DNA of 64,000 nucleotides from an uncultured bacterium (GTDB lineage: Bacteria; Hydrogenedentota; Hydrogenedentia; Hydrogenedentales; Hydrogenedentaceae). Where the stretch lies: contig CALLRP010000026.1 in the NCBI GenBank assembly GCA_938014335.1, forward strand, positions 1 to 64,000, in the 5' to 3' direction. The notes below the pieces were generated by a model, which did no database searches, was not told where the DNA came from, and worked only from the letters and a program-made list of their open reading frames with translations. This document shows, in pieces, positions 44,300-56,390 of this stretch (position 1 is the stretch's first letter; every line of letters begins with the position of its first letter). The translations under genes and the position numbers were made by a program.

Positions 44300-44953
44300 A
44301 TGGCATACAAAGAACATGTAAAAATATTAGAAGCAGGTGTCCAGATTTGGAATCAATGGAGAGCATCCGATCCCGCCATATCTCCCGATTTAAGTGGTTT
44401 AAATTTTACTAAGAGAAATCTTTCAGGGATAAATTTTAGAATGTGTGATTTGAGGCAATGTGTTTTTAATAAAACGGACTTAAGACAAGCTAATTTCCAA
44501 AAAGCATATCTCCATTCTGCATCTTTTATAAAATCGGATATACGAGACACGAATTTTTCACAAGCAGATTTAACTATGGTCAAGTTTGTAGATACTATAT
44601 TAGAGGGTTGTGTATTCACAAATGCTGTTCTCAATGAGGTTGATTTTTCTAATCGTATATTAAAACAATTCGATTTTTCTAAAGCTAATCTATACAAAGC
44701 AAATTTCAGAAATTGTGATTTAACAAAAAGTGTTTTCAGACAGGCTTATTTAGGTGAAGCCGATTTTTTTATGGCAAATCTCTCACAGGCAGATTTGAGA
44801 GGTGCTAATCTCAGTGGTGCAAATTTATCTACTGCATTCCTAAAAGATGCTTTACTTGAAGGAGCGATAATAACAAACGCAAATTTTGATGGGGCTTTCT
44901 TATCTCCTCGTCAAAAACTTTCTCTCTGGTTTCCTTTTATTCCTATTAGATAA
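44300..44953 (+). CDS. Pentapeptide-repeat protein
   Basis: The 217-residue protein is largely made of A(D/N)LxX-type pentapeptide repeats, forming a right-handed beta-helix from about residue 30 to 205, for example ADFFMANLSQADLRGANLSG. It has no signal peptide, so it is probably cytoplasmic. Family members include DNA-mimic topoisomerase protectors and proteins of unknown role. The sequence does not tell which applies. A TTAGGATAA ribosome site precedes the ATG. Confidence 0.88.
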   Translation: MAYKEHVKILEAGVQIWNQWRASDPAISPDLSGLNFTKRNLSGINFRMCDLRQCVFNKTDLRQANFQKAYLHSASFIKSDIRDTNFSQADLTMVKFVDTILEGCVFTNAVLNEVDFSNRILKQFDFSKANLYKANFRNCDLTKSVFRQAYLGEADFFMANLSQADLRGANLSGANLSTAFLKDALLEGAIITNANFDGAFLSPRQKLSLWFPFIPIR

Positions 44954-45058
44954 TTTTTTCTAATTATCTTTTGAAACAAATCATCCCTTATTCATGTCAT
45001 AATAGCCAGAGTTTTTGGAAGTTTTATTTATTCTCAAATTTTTTAAAAAGGGGCGATT

Positions 45059-47227
45059 ATGAATAAACTATTTTTCCAATTAACAATCTTAACCATCATT
45101 TTTATACTTACTCTATTGATAGGTTGTGAAAAAATTGAAAATACCTCTCCCCCACCTCTTGAGCAACTTATACCTCCGGAAGGTAAATATGATGTAACTA
45201 TATATCGGGACGAATGGGGAGTTCCCCATATTTATGGGAAAAGAGATGTTGATGTCGCATATGGATTAGCGTATGCACAATGTGAAGATGATTTTAAAAC
45301 AGTTCAGGAGGGGCAAATTTTAATTCGCGGAAAAAATAGCATAGTAAATGGATTTAATGGATTTGTTTTCGATTACATGTTGGAATTCTTGAATGTATGG
45401 GATATTGTAAATAAACAATATGAAACGGATTTGTCGGAAGATGTAAGAGCCATCTGTGAAGCATACGCGGAAGGAGTAAATCATTATGCAGGTCTCCATC
45501 CTGAAGAGGTCATACGTTGGGATGTTTTCCCTGCTAATGGAAAAGACCTTGTTGCTGGTTTTGTACTTAAAGCACCTCTTTTTTTTGGGTTAAATCGATA
45601 TATTGAACCTCTTTTTAAATCTCGGACCAAGCCACAAATTCAACGCCCCAAAATGTTAGGGAAAAATGATGAAACAATGATTATCAGGCAAATCTTTGAA
45701 AATCTTCCATTAGGTTCTAATACATTCGCTGTAAGTCCAAAACGAACTGCAGATGGTTCTACTTTCTTAGATGTAAACTCGCACCAACCATGGACAGGTC
45801 CCGTTGCATGGTATGAAGTACGACTTAAAAGTGAAGAGGGCTGGAATATTACGGGAGGAGTATTTCCCGGGGCACCCATTGTATTGCATGGACATAATCC
45901 GTATTTAGGTTGGGCACATACTGTTAACATGCCTGACCTTGTAGATGTTTATGAATTAACAATCAATCCTGATAATCCAGCGCAATACCGCATGGATGGG
46001 CAGTGGAAAAACTTTGAGAGAAAAGTGGTTTATATCCCCGTAAAAGTTTTTAATAAATATACTATCCAAATTCCGAGAGAAATACTTTTCTGTGATTATG
46101 GCCCAGCTATCCGTCGCCCTCATGGAGTTTATGCACTTCGCTATGCTGGCTATAAGAATATTAAACAAGTTGAACAATGGTACCGAATGAACAAAGCAAA
46201 AAATATTCAGGAATTTGAAGAAGCTTTGAGAATAAGAGCCATTCCTTCTTTTAATATCGGCTATGCAGATTATCAAGGTAATATATGGTATATCTATAAT
46301 GCCCTTTTACCTATTCGGTCTGAAAAATATGATTGGAAAGGTTATTTGCCTGGAGATACTTCCGAAACTTTATGGACTGAATATTTGCCTTTCGAAAAAT
46401 TACCGCAGGTAAAGAATCCGAAATCGGGATTTATACAAAATTGTAATTCCTCTCCATTTCAAACGACCATTGGTGATGATAACCCCAACCCCAATGACTA
46501 TTCTTCAACATTTGGGATTGAACCTCCGGAACATATGACGAACCGTGCTTTACGCTTGTTAGAACTCTTAGGAAATGATGAATCCATAACGTCAGAAGAA
46601 TTCTACGAATACAAGTTTGACTGGACATATTCAACAAATTCAATAGCCAAAAAATATATACAAAAATTAATTACTGAATTTCGGCCTGAAAATGATATTG
46701 AAAATCAAGCATTAGAACTTTTGAAAAGTTGGGACTTGAAAGCAGATCCTGATAATCTGTCCGCAGGGATAGCCATACTTACATTAGAACCTGTTGTCCG
46801 TGCTGAAATGTTTAATCGTCCTGTCCCTGATTTATTCAAAACATTTAAAGAAAAAGTTAGTTTACTTCACTCTATACATGGCAAAGTTGATATCCCCTGG
46901 AAGGAACTTAACCGTCTTGTTCGTGGCAAAACAAATCTTGGCTTAGGTGGAGGACCTGACCTTCTTTATTGTGTTTATGGGGAATGGACGGGTAAATATT
47001 TAGAAGGAAGGGCTGGTGACTCCTATATCTTGTTAGTAACATGGGATAAAAATGGTAAGGTCCACTCTCAGGCTTTACATCAATTTGGGAGTGCTACCCA
47101 AGATGAAAATTCTCCTCACTATGCAGACCAGGCATATCTTTTTGTCGAACGCAAAATGCGATCTGTTCACTGGGAGTTTGAAGAATTAAAAGAACATATC
47201 ACTAAAGAATATAAACCGGGACAATAA
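45059..47227 (+). CDS. Penicillin acylase family N-terminal-nucleophile hydrolase, lipoprotein
   Basis: The 722-residue protein has a lipobox-like LLIGC near residue 23. It then has the small-subunit start VTIYRDEWGVPHIYG and the autocleavage site LPLGSNTFAVSP, where Ser220 would become the N-terminal nucleophile of the large subunit. HQPWTGPVAWYEV and GVFPGAPIVLHGHNPYLGW are family landmarks. Members hydrolyse amides such as penicillins or acyl-homoserine lactones; the substrate here is not known. As a lipoprotein it would sit on the periplasmic side or outer membrane. AAAGGGG precedes the ATG. A strong hairpin follows the stop. Confidence 0.88.
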   Translation: MNKLFFQLTILTIIFILTLLIGCEKIENTSPPPLEQLIPPEGKYDVTIYRDEWGVPHIYGKRDVDVAYGLAYAQCEDDFKTVQEGQILIRGKNSIVNGFNGFVFDYMLEFLNVWDIVNKQYETDLSEDVRAICEAYAEGVNHYAGLHPEEVIRWDVFPANGKDLVAGFVLKAPLFFGLNRYIEPLFKSRTKPQIQRPKMLGKNDETMIIRQIFENLPLGSNTFAVSPKRTADGSTFLDVNSHQPWTGPVAWYEVRLKSEEGWNITGGVFPGAPIVLHGHNPYLGWAHTVNMPDLVDVYELTINPDNPAQYRMDGQWKNFERKVVYIPVKVFNKYTIQIPREILFCDYGPAIRRPHGVYALRYAGYKNIKQVEQWYRMNKAKNIQEFEEALRIRAIPSFNIGYADYQGNIWYIYNALLPIRSEKYDWKGYLPGDTSETLWTEYLPFEKLPQVKNPKSGFIQNCNSSPFQTTIGDDNPNPNDYSSTFGIEPPEHMTNRALRLLELLGNDESITSEEFYEYKFDWTYSTNSIAKKYIQKLITEFRPENDIENQALELLKSWDLKADPDNLSAGIAILTLEPVVRAEMFNRPVPDLFKTFKEKVSLLHSIHGKVDIPWKELNRLVRGKTNLGLGGGPDLLYCVYGEWTGKYLEGRAGDSYILLVTWDKNGKVHSQALHQFGSATQDENSPHYADQAYLFVERKMRSVHWEFEELKEHITKEYKPGQ

Positions 47228-47256
47228 GAAAATAATTGATCCATTCATAAAAATGA

Positions 47257-47286
47257 TATGCTCACTTCCAGTTGGAAGTGAGCATA
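47257..47286. terminator. Hairpin terminator between convergent acylase and RRM genes
   Basis: TATGCTCACTTCC (47257-47269) and GGAAGTGAGCATA (47274-47286) form a perfect 13-bp stem with an AGTT loop. On the minus strand it is followed by TCATTTTTATG, a modest T-tract. It probably ends transcription from both sides. Confidence 0.75.
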
Positions 47287-47318
47287 CTTATAATCGGCCT
47301 ATATAAACTCTTTATGAG

Positions 47319-47603
47319 TTATTGTCTATAGCGATTACGATTTCTGCGCGGTGCAAATTCCTCCTTAGGTCTGGCTTCGTTAACTTTGATTTCTCGTCCA
47401 CCAATACTCGTACCGTTGAGTGCTTCGATTGCTGATTTTGCCTCGTTGTCATCAGGCATTTCCACGAACGCAAAGCCACGAGACCTACGCGTATTACGAT
47501 CTGAAATGATTCGCGCAGAGTCTACTTTGCCGTATCTTCCGAACATTTCTTCTAATTGTTGTTCGGTAGATGAATACGGCAGATTTCCGACAAAAATATT
47601 CAC
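47319..47603 (-). CDS. RNA-binding protein with one RRM domain
   Basis: The 94-residue protein is a single RRM with RNP2 (IFVGNLPY) and RNP1 (RGFAFVEM) and an Arg-rich tail (RRNRNRYRQ). Bacterial proteins of this sort are often cold-induced. I start at the GTG (47603) before AAT-ATT-TTT because GGAG lies 8 bases upstream; a longer reading from 47627 is also open. The upstream promoter pair would give a leader of about 150 bases containing a hairpin. Confidence 0.88.
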   Translation of the reverse strand: MNIFVGNLPYSSTEQQLEEMFGRYGKVDSARIISDRNTRRSRGFAFVEMPDDNEAKSAIEALNGTSIGGREIKVNEARPKEEFAPRRNRNRYRQ

Positions 47604-47738
47604 TTGTGCATCTCCTAAAACATACACATTCTGTCATAGAAGTTTACCAGCCTGTACTCTCCAATCCCAAAACACCTTTACGAAACAGAGAAATGTGTTT
47701 TAGAAAGGTCTTAGTACATCCCAAACTAATAAACCCCC

Positions 47739-47768
47739 TTGACATATTCAATTGACAATGCATACTAT
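47739..47768 (+). promoter_or_regulatory. Candidate promoter toward cysK
   Basis: A perfect TTGACA (47739-47744) and TACTAT (47763-47768) are 18 bases apart. Transcription would start about 280 bases before the cysK ATG, giving an unusually long leader. A second TTGACA lies at 47752-47757. Confidence 0.45.
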
Positions 47769-47792
47769 AACACAATGAAGCCTAAATTGCAA
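47764..47792 (-). promoter_or_regulatory. Candidate promoter toward the RRM gene
   Basis: On the minus strand TTGCAA (47792-47787) and TATAGT (47769-47764) are 17 bases apart. The -10 overlaps the -10 of the opposite promoter, so the two should compete. Confidence 0.45.
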
Positions 47793-48054
47793 ATTTTTAT
47801 TTTTTGGAAATATATTTTATTATTGATTTGTTTTTTATTTATAAATATGTTAAAATCAACTGAAATATATTTCATTCCATGACTAACATAGGTACAAAAA
47901 ATAAAATAATGGAATCTATATCGTTCAAAAGTATCGAAGTTTCTTTTTTCTCCTGCCGATGTACCCCCTTCATGTGTTAGTTTCCCTCTCTTTTTCTTTT
48001 CTTTTATTAATTTGATAAAGATATCTAAAACTATAGATTTAGGAGGACTTTAAG

Positions 48055-48987
48055 ATGAAAGTATTTACTGACAACAGCCAATCTATTGGAAATACGCCTC
48101 TGATAAAAATAAACAAACTTAGTCAAGGTGCAAAAACAGACAAAATTTTTGCAAAAATTGAGGGCCGTAATCCGGCTTACTCTGTAAAATGTCGTATTGG
48201 TTCTGCAATGATATGGGATGCAGAAAATAAAGGATTACTAAAACCCGGAGGAACTATTATCGAACCTACATCGGGTAATACAGGGATTGCACTTGCTTTT
48301 GTTTCTGCAGCACGAGGTTATCATCTTATTCTGACCATGCCCGAAACTATGAGTTTAGAACGAAGGGCCATGCTAAAAGCATTTGGTGCCGAGATCATTC
48401 TTACCCCTGGCGACAAGGGCATGCGAGGTGCTATCGCAGAAGCAGAGCGAATAGCAAACGAAAATCCCCATTATTTTATGCCACAGCAATTTAAGAATCC
48501 GGCAAATCCTGCTATACATTTCAGAACAACCGGTCCTGAAATTTGGAATGATACGGATGGTAATGTAGATGTATTTGTAGCAGGTATTGGTACAGGAGGT
48601 ACGATAACAGGTGTAAGTAGATATATTAAAGAGGTGTGCGGTAAAAAAATTATAAGTGTAGGAGTTGAACCAGCAGGTTCACCCGTTCTATCGGGAGGTT
48701 CTCCGGGGCCTCATAAAATTCAAGGAATCGGTGCTGGATTTAAACCTGATATTTTAGATTTAAATTTAGTTGATCGTATAGAAAAAGTTACTGATGAAGA
48801 AGCCTTTGAAACAGCCCGCCGATTGGCTAAAGAAGAAGGAATTATTGTAGGGATAAGTTCAGGAGCAGCAATGGCTGTGACAATAAGATTAGCTAAGTTA
48901 GAGGAATTTGAGAATAAAACTTTTGTGGTTATTCTCCCCGATTCGGGCGAAAGATATTTATCTACTTCCTTATTTAATGGACAATAA
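48055..48987 (+). CDS. cysK: Cysteine synthase A (O-acetylserine sulfhydrylase)
   Basis: CysK makes cysteine from O-acetylserine and sulfide. The PLP lysine (Lys45) is in [11 protein letters not shown], and the phosphate loop is in [22 protein letters not shown] and GIGAGFKP are family motifs. The 310-residue length is normal. The ribosome site TTAGGAGGACTTT is strong. It precedes metY by 46 bases on the same strand in a sulfur amino acid cluster. Confidence 0.94.
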   Translation: MKVFTDNSQSIGNTPLIKINKLSQGAKTDKIFAKIEGRNPAYSVKCRIGSAMIWDAENKGLLKPGGTIIEPTSGNTGIALAFVSAARGYHLILTMPETMSLERRAMLKAFGAEIILTPGDKGMRGAIAEAERIANENPHYFMPQQFKNPANPAIHFRTTGPEIWNDTDGNVDVFVAGIGTGGTITGVSRYIKEVCGKKIISVGVEPAGSPVLSGGSPGPHKIQGIGAGFKPDILDLNLVDRIEKVTDEEAFETARRLAKEEGIIVGISSGAAMAVTIRLAKLEEFENKTFVVILPDSGERYLSTSLFNGQ

Positions 48988-49018
48988 AACAAAACAAAAA
49001 ATAAATAATAATTAATAA

Positions 49019-50329
<1,311 letters not shown>

Positions 50330-50348
50330 ATTCGGTTATAATAAATCT

Positions 50349-52148
50349 ATGGAAACAGGAAGTGTAGGAATTGTTGAGACAAAATACTATACATTTGCTC
50401 ACTCTCCAGAGTATCTTACTCTGGAGAGTGGAGCCAAGTTAGGTCCGATTACAATAGCGTATGAGACTTATGGGACATTATCAGCAAACAAGGATAATGC
50501 AATCCTTGTTTGCCATGCTTTGTCGGGAGATGCTCATGCAGCGGGTTATCATAATCCTGATGATAAAAAACCAGGTTGGTGGGACCCTATGATAGGTCCC
50601 GGAAAGGCTCTGGATACCAACCAATATTTTGTAGTGTGTTCTAATACACTGGGTGGGTGTGCCGGTTCTACAGGTCCTATGTCTATTAACCCTCAAACTG
50701 GACAACCCTATGGTACAGATTTCCCCTTTGTAACTATTGGAGATATGGTAAAAGCTCAATATGAGTTAATGAAATATTTAGGTATTTCTCAATGGCTCTG
50801 TGTCATTGGTGGTTCTATGGGAGGAATGCAAGCATTAGAATGGAGTGTCCGTTATCCTGAAGAAACAAAGTCTGCTGTTATTATTTCTGCTCCTCCTGTA
50901 AGTGAGGCTCAGCAAATTGCGTTTCATGCTGTGGGTAGACATGCAATACTTTCAGACCCTAAATTTTTAGATAGCAAATACTATCCATCTTCAGGTCCCA
51001 CCCATGGGCTCGCAGTTGCAAGAATGCTTTCTCATATTACCTATCTATCCGATGATTCGATGAAGGAAAAATTTGGCAGAAAACTTCAAAATGGAAACCA
51101 ATTTCGTTATGATGTTAATAAAGAATTCTCCATTGAAAGTTATTTAGACTATCAGGGAGAGAAATTTGTTAATCGTTTTGATGCAAACTCATATCTTTAT
51201 ATTACAAAAGCAATTGATTATTTTGATATTTCACGAGGATACCAAAGTTTAGATGATGCTTTAAGTAGAGTCCAGGGTAAAACACTGGTTATTTCCTTTA
51301 CCTCAGATTGGTTATATCCCCCTGAAAAATCGCGTGAAATTGTATTTGCCCTTGCCCGACAGAAAAAAAATGTAAGTTATTGTAATATCCAATCTCCATA
51401 TGGACATGATTCCTTTTTAATTGACTATAAAAATATGACAGAACTTGTGAGTGGTTTTTTAAAGCATGTCTATTTTCCAGACAGACCATGTCCTAAGTGT
51501 TCAGCCAATGATAGGCAAATAAAAGTAGAACCTAAAATTGCTATTCCCAATAGTATCTACTCAAGTTCACGAATTGATTTAGATTTAATTGTTAAACTGG
51601 TTGAATATAACGCTCGGATATTGGACCTTGGCTGTGGAGCAGGAACATTGCTATGTCGTCTGGACCGCGAAAAGAAAACAAACGGATTAGGGATTGAAAT
51701 CAACCAACAAAATATTATAAGTGCGGTATCATGTGGTCTACCTGTTATTCAAGCAGATATTGATGAGGGATTATCGGAATTGCCTGATAGATGTTTCGAT
51801 TATGTAATATTAAGCATGACTTTACAAGTCATAAAACGACCCGACCTTGTATTAAATGAAATGCTTCGTATCGGAAAAAAATGTATTGTTAGTTTCCCTA
51901 ACTTTGGATATTGGAAAGTTCGTTATAATATTCTTTTTAATGGAGTTTCCCCTGTTACTCCTAATCTACCTTACTCTTGGTATGAAAGCCCTAATAGACA
52001 TTTTCTAACATTAAAAGACTTTCGTAATTTCTGCAACGACATGAACATCAAAATAATCGAGGAAATTGCACTAAACTCCAAAGGAATCGTTCGTTATACA
52101 AAGAATCTTTTTGCAGAAGAAGTTGTATATATATTAGAAAAGGCATAA
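50349..52148 (+). CDS. metX: Homoserine O-acetyltransferase fused to MetW-like domain
   Basis: The 599-residue protein joins two enzymes usually encoded separately. Residues 1-375 are MetX, an alpha/beta hydrolase that acetylates homoserine, with nucleophile Ser156 in GGSMGGMQ, Asp320 in TSDWLYPP and His353 in YGHDSF. A short linker with CPKC (381-384) follows. Residues about 405-599 match Met[18 protein letters not shown] and the characteristic [13 protein letters not shown]. MetW is required with MetX for activity in several bacteria, so the fusion ties the pair together. The ribosome site is weak. Confidence 0.92.
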   Translation: METGSVGIVETKYYTFAHSPEYLTLESGAKLGPITIAYETYGTLSANKDNAILVCHALSGDAHAAGYHNPDDKKPGWWDPMIGPGKALDTNQYFVVCSNTLGGCAGSTGPMSINPQTGQPYGTDFPFVTIGDMVKAQYELMKYLGISQWLCVIGGSMGGMQALEWSVRYPEETKSAVIISAPPVSEAQQIAFHAVGRHAILSDPKFLDSKYYPSSGPTHGLAVARMLSHITYLSDDSMKEKFGRKLQNGNQFRYDVNKEFSIESYLDYQGEKFVNRFDANSYLYITKAIDYFDISRGYQSLDDALSRVQGKTLVISFTSDWLYPPEKSREIVFALARQKKNVSYCNIQSPYGHDSFLIDYKNMTELVSGFLKHVYFPDRPCPKCSANDRQIKVEPKIAIPNSIYSSSRIDLDLIVKLVEYNARILDLGCGAGTLLCRLDREKKTNGLGIEINQQNIISAVSCGLPVIQADIDEGLSELPDRCFDYVILSMTLQVIKRPDLVLNEMLRIGKKCIVSFPNFGYWKVRYNILFNGVSPVTPNLPYSWYESPNRHFLTLKDFRNFCNDMNIKIIEEIALNSKGIVRYTKNLFAEEVVYILEKA

Positions 52149-52215
52149 CATTATTCTTTATAATTCTATTATCTATCTCGATTTACTTTCCCCAAAAATA
52201 TTTGGAGAGCCCCTT

Positions 52216-54483
52216 ATGTTATTTGATTTTGATTTAATTTCCAGTATATTGAGTAATTATAAGAATAAGGTTAAGCAAGTTCGTGAACAATTAAATCGTC
52301 CCTTAACACTTACAGAAAAAATTTTATATGCTCATTTATGTAACTCATCCGATGTACGTGAAATTAAAAGGGGTGATGAATATATTGAGTTTAACCCTGA
52401 CCGAGTTGCTATGCAGGACGCAACTGCACAGATGGCTCTTCTTCAATTTATGCAGGCCGGGAGACCCAAAGTGGCAGTGCCTACTACTGTGCATTGTGAC
52501 CATCTCATTCTTGCAGAAAAAGGTGCCGGACTTGACTTGCAGAAAGCACTGAAAGATAATGAAGAAGTTTATAATTTTCTTTATAGCGTTGCGCAAAAGT
52601 ATGGAATAGGTTTTTGGAAACCCGGTGCGGGTATTATTCATCAAGTGATATTAGAAAACTATGCATTTCCAGGGGGAATGATGATAGGAACGGATTCCCA
52701 TACGCCGAATGCAGGTGGATTAGGTATGATTGCTATAGGAGTAGGGGGAGCGGACGCAGTAGATGTCATGGCAGGGTTGCCATGGGAGTTAAAATTTCCC
52801 AAAATTATGGGTGTGAAACTCATCGGAGAATTAAAAGGGTGGTCATCTCCAAAGGATGTTATATTAAAATTAGCGGGTATACTTACCGTAAAAGGTGGTA
52901 CAGGATATATTATTGAATATTTTGGTCCTGGAGCAGAAACCATTTCCTGCACAGGCAAAGCGACTATTTGTAATATGGGCGCTGAAGTGGGTGCAACTTG
53001 TTCCATTTTCCCATATGACGAACGAATGAAAAATTACCTTATTAACACGGAAAGAGAAAAAGTTGCAAAACTATGTGATGAGGTATCTGATGACCTAATC
53101 CCCGATTTAGAAATAGTCGAAAATCCAGAAATCTTTTATGATAAAGTCATAGAAATAGACTTATCTTCGTTAGAACCCTATCTTAACGGACCTTTTACTC
53201 CCGATTTAGCTACACCTATTTCAGAAATTAAAGAGAAAGCAAAAGCAAATAATTGGCCTATGAAGGTGGAGGTAGGGCTTATCGGTTCTTGTACAAACTC
53301 TTCTTATGAGGATTTAAGTAGGTCTGCGTCCATTGCACGACAGGCAAAAAACAAAAAATTAAAAGCAAAAGCGGAATTCATTATAACCCCAGGTTCAGAA
53401 CAAATACGCGAAACTATTGAAAGAGACGGTTTACTAAATGATTTTGAAAATATCAACGGTGTTGTTTTGGCTAATGCTTGTGGTCCATGTATCGGGCAAT
53501 GGTCAAGACATCGTTACGGTGTTAACGATGAACCGAATACGATTGTAACCTCTTTCAACAGAAATTTCGCTAAGAGGAATGATGGTAATCCGAAAACCCA
53601 TGCCTTTGTTGCCTCACCGGAAATTGTTACTGCATTGGTTTTAGCAGGAGATATTACATTTAATCCTCTCACTGATAAGTTAAAGAATGAAGATGGTTTA
53701 GAGGTAATGTTAGAACCACCGACAGGTGAAGAATTCCCGAAACAAGGATTTATCTGTACTGATAATGGCTATGTCCCACCCGTCGAACGATCCGACAACT
53801 TACAGGTTGCGGTAAAACCCGATTCTGAAAGATTACAGTTATTAGACCCATTCCCTCCGAATGATGGAGACCTTAAAGGTCTATTGGTTCTATTGAAAAT
53901 CAAAGGGAAATGCACTACCGATCATATATCCCCTGCAGGACCCTGGTTAAAATTTCGAGGACATCTTGATAATATTTCCAATAACTGTTTTATGGGTTCC
54001 ATCAATGCTTTTAATGATAAAACAAACCTGGTAAAAAATCTGTTAACAGGTGAATATGGTACAGTTTCATCCGTTCAAAGATACTACAAACAACAAGGAA
54101 TAGGGAGTATTGTCATAGGTGATGAGAACTATGGTGAAGGGTCTTCCCGTGAGCATGCGGCGATGGAACCTCGATATTTAGGAGTCAAAGCCATTCTTGT
54201 CCGTAGTTTTGCACGCATTCATGAGACAAATCTTAAAAAGCAGGGTATACTTGCACTCACCTTTGCTGACCCCAAAGACTATGATAAAATACTCGAAGAT
54301 GATAAAATTGACATTTTAGGAATTGACAATTTCACACCTAATCAACCTTTAACAATAATTATTCATCATTCGGATGGAACTCAAGAAATCATATTAGCCA
54401 ACCATTCTTATAACTCCACCCAAATCGAATGGTATAAAGCTGGCGGAGCCTTAAACATCATAAGGAAACAATTCGCTAAATAA
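52216..54483 (+). CDS. Aconitate hydratase, mitochondrial-type
   Basis: Aconitase interconverts citrate and isocitrate. The 755-residue length and sequence fit the mitochondrial-like class. Cluster cysteines lie in [11 protein letters not shown] and ACGPCIGQW, the swivel-domain motif is [15 protein letters not shown], and [13 protein letters not shown] is another landmark. TTGGAG precedes the ATG. It follows the metX fusion on the same strand, with a gap of 67 bases. It belongs to the same superfamily as LeuCD (15-17 kb). Confidence 0.94.
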   Translation: MLFDFDLISSILSNYKNKVKQVREQLNRPLTLTEKILYAHLCNSSDVREIKRGDEYIEFNPDRVAMQDATAQMALLQFMQAGRPKVAVPTTVHCDHLILAEKGAGLDLQKALKDNEEVYNFLYSVAQKYGIGFWKPGAGIIHQVILENYAFPGGMMIGTDSHTPNAGGLGMIAIGVGGADAVDVMAGLPWELKFPKIMGVKLIGELKGWSSPKDVILKLAGILTVKGGTGYIIEYFGPGAETISCTGKATICNMGAEVGATCSIFPYDERMKNYLINTEREKVAKLCDEVSDDLIPDLEIVENPEIFYDKVIEIDLSSLEPYLNGPFTPDLATPISEIKEKAKANNWPMKVEVGLIGSCTNSSYEDLSRSASIARQAKNKKLKAKAEFIITPGSEQIRETIERDGLLNDFENINGVVLANACGPCIGQWSRHRYGVNDEPNTIVTSFNRNFAKRNDGNPKTHAFVASPEIVTALVLAGDITFNPLTDKLKNEDGLEVMLEPPTGEEFPKQGFICTDNGYVPPVERSDNLQVAVKPDSERLQLLDPFPPNDGDLKGLLVLLKIKGKCTTDHISPAGPWLKFRGHLDNISNNCFMGSINAFNDKTNLVKNLLTGEYGTVSSVQRYYKQQGIGSIVIGDENYGEGSSREHAAMEPRYLGVKAILVRSFARIHETNLKKQGILALTFADPKDYDKILEDDKIDILGIDNFTPNQPLTIIIHHSDGTQEIILANHSYNSTQIEWYKAGGALNIIRKQFAK

Positions 54484-54501
54484 TTCTTTTTTTTATTAAT
54501 T

Positions 54502-56379
54502 TTAGGAAGGGAGTGTGATTATAAAGGAAGTACCTGTTTCGGAGTTGAGTTGTATATTGATTTCTCCTCCATGGAGTTCGATGATTCGTCTCACGATGAA
54601 TAGACCTAAGCCGGCGCCTTTTTTACCCTCTTTGCTTTTTGTATCGTATCTTTTGAAACGATGGAAGAGAGAGGATATTAATTGGGGTTCGATAGGTGGT
54701 CCATCATTCCAGACAGTTAATTGTATTTTACCTTCATTGGTGCGTTTTGCTGTAATTTTTATATTTCCCCCATCTTTTCCATATTTTATAGCATTTCCCA
54801 ATAGATTTTCATAAACAACTCGCATAAGATTTACATCTGCAGGAAATGTAAGTTCTTGAGGGACATTAGTTTCAACCCTAATCTTTTTTGCTTCTAATAA
54901 TTTGGATACTTCATTTAAAACAGGCTCTATAACATCATTAAGTAGATTTATTTCTCTTTTCTCAAAGTATAGGTCTCCTTGTTCTAAACGGGATAGTTGT
55001 AGGTAGTTGTTTGTTATTTCTTTTAAGTATTTTAGACTATCCTCAACTATATCGATGCCTTCTCTTGCTTCTTCAGATATTTCACCGAATGCCCCTTCCT
55101 TTAATGAAGCTATATTAAATAATGCGGAGCCTAAACTGTTTCGTAGTTCATGGGTAACAAATCCTAACATATCCAAATAATTCCCATTGGTTTCCTCTAT
55201 TAGTTCTTGTTGTTTTATAAGTTGTTCTCTATCTTTCTCTATGGTTTCTAACATGGAATTAAAGACTTTTACTAATTCAGATATTTCATCACCGATTAGG
55301 TCGGTTTCTGCCCGTATCGAATAATTTCCAACCGCAAATTCGTTAGCCGTTTTTCTTAATTTGTAAATTCGTTTTAATAGACGGGTAGTTTGCTTTAATC
55401 GAACGATTAGAGCTATTGTCATCATCAGTAAAATAATTGTTACTGTTATAAGTAATACAAAAGTTCGGGTATCCTTTGTTACTGCCTCTAACTCTCCCAT
55501 GTAAAGCATCCCAATAATATTACCATGAATATCTCGAATAGGTTCGTAACAGGTTAAATACCAATTATCCAGTACTTTTGCTCTCCCTATCCATGGGATC
55601 CCTTTTACTAAGGTTTGTTCTTTTACTGATTCTGATACTTGAGTTCCTATTGCTCTTTGTCCATCTGGAAGCAACACTGTCGTCGCAATTCTTTTTGAAC
55701 CATTGAAAAGTGTAACCGTGCCTACTCGTTTCCCTTTATAAAATCGGTCTTCAAAAACGAGATTTTGAATCTCATCAACAAAATGGTTTGCGCCATCTAA
55801 CCAACAGCCTGCAATGAATATTAATTCTGTATTCTGGTTATTGTGTGGATTTATATACATCATCTTCCTACAAACATACACAGAAATAATCTCTCCTTCC
55901 AAAATCTCTCTCCTCGACTGAAACGCAAATGGGAATTTGGCATTGAGATTTCTGAAATCTTTTTTTATAAATCCAGAAGTATTGTTTGTATTGTCTTTCA
56001 TGAAGGATTTAACTTCTTGCAAGAATAATTTTGATTTTATTGTATCCATCGGGATTATCCAAAGGTAGTCTATATCATGATTTTCTTCATATTTGGACAA
56101 TAAATCTTTTGTATCGGTCAATACTTCTTTTATTTTATCTTCGCGTAAAAGAAAATAATGTTGTAAATAATCAATAAATATCTCTAATTTCCGTTTTTTT
56201 TCTTCAAAGTAATACCACCCTGATTTTATGTTTAATTTTATTCGCTCATTTGAAGCTTTAATAACGAGATTATTTATTAATATGACTTGGAGAATAGAGA
56301 TTGATAATGTCAGGAGAACGAATACAAGTATTAAGTTTCCTATAAATCTAAATTTAATACTCTTACGATTAATTTTCAT
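54502..56379 (-). CDS. Membrane sensor histidine kinase with cache domain
   Basis: I start at the ATG at 56379, which has a GAGGTG ribosome site; a TTG 11 codons upstream overlaps the previous gene. A transmembrane segment lies at about residues 12-34. A large extracytoplasmic sensor region ends in the cache-type IHGNIIGMLYMGELEA. Next are a second membrane helix, a HAMP region and a HisKA domain with FVTHELRNSLGS. The HATPase domain has ENLLGNAIKYG and GKKGAGLGLFIV. No response regulator is adjacent; a single-domain regulator lies at 22.4 kb. It converges on aconitase with an 18-base gap. Confidence 0.92.
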   Translation of the reverse strand: MKINRKSIKFRFIGNLILVFVLLTLSISILQVILINNLVIKASNERIKLNIKSGWYYFEEKKRKLEIFIDYLQHYFLLREDKIKEVLTDTKDLLSKYEENHDIDYLWIIPMDTIKSKLFLQEVKSFMKDNTNNTSGFIKKDFRNLNAKFPFAFQSRREILEGEIISVYVCRKMMYINPHNNQNTELIFIAGCWLDGANHFVDEIQNLVFEDRFYKGKRVGTVTLFNGSKRIATTVLLPDGQRAIGTQVSESVKEQTLVKGIPWIGRAKVLDNWYLTCYEPIRDIHGNIIGMLYMGELEAVTKDTRTFVLLITVTIILLMMTIALIVRLKQTTRLLKRIYKLRKTANEFAVGNYSIRAETDLIGDEISELVKVFNSMLETIEKDREQLIKQQELIEETNGNYLDMLGFVTHELRNSLGSALFNIASLKEGAFGEISEEAREGIDIVEDSLKYLKEITNNYLQLSRLEQGDLYFEKREINLLNDVIEPVLNEVSKLLEAKKIRVETNVPQELTFPADVNLMRVVYENLLGNAIKYGKDGGNIKITAKRTNEGKIQLTVWNDGPPIEPQLISSLFHRFKRYDTKSKEGKKGAGLGLFIVRRIIELHGGEINIQLNSETGTSFIITLPS

Positions 56380-56390
56380 AGGGCACCTCA

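Larger units (their letters stand above)
47604..48054. other. Divergent intergenic region between RRM protein and cysK
   Basis: This 451-base region holds back-to-back promoter candidates near its middle and long leaders for both genes. In the RRM leader an imperfect hairpin (47669-47701, arms AAAACAC/GTGTTTT) is visible. In the cysK leader only a 7-bp inverted repeat (ATTCCAT/ATGGAAT, 47874-47880 and 47909-47915) and T-rich tracts stand out. I looked for SAM, T-box and other riboswitch cores and did not find one. Confidence 0.6.

Noticed and set aside
48001-48054. Riboswitch in the cysK leader
   Set aside because: I looked for SAM-I, T-box and similar cores in the leader and found no conserved elements; only short inverted repeats are present.
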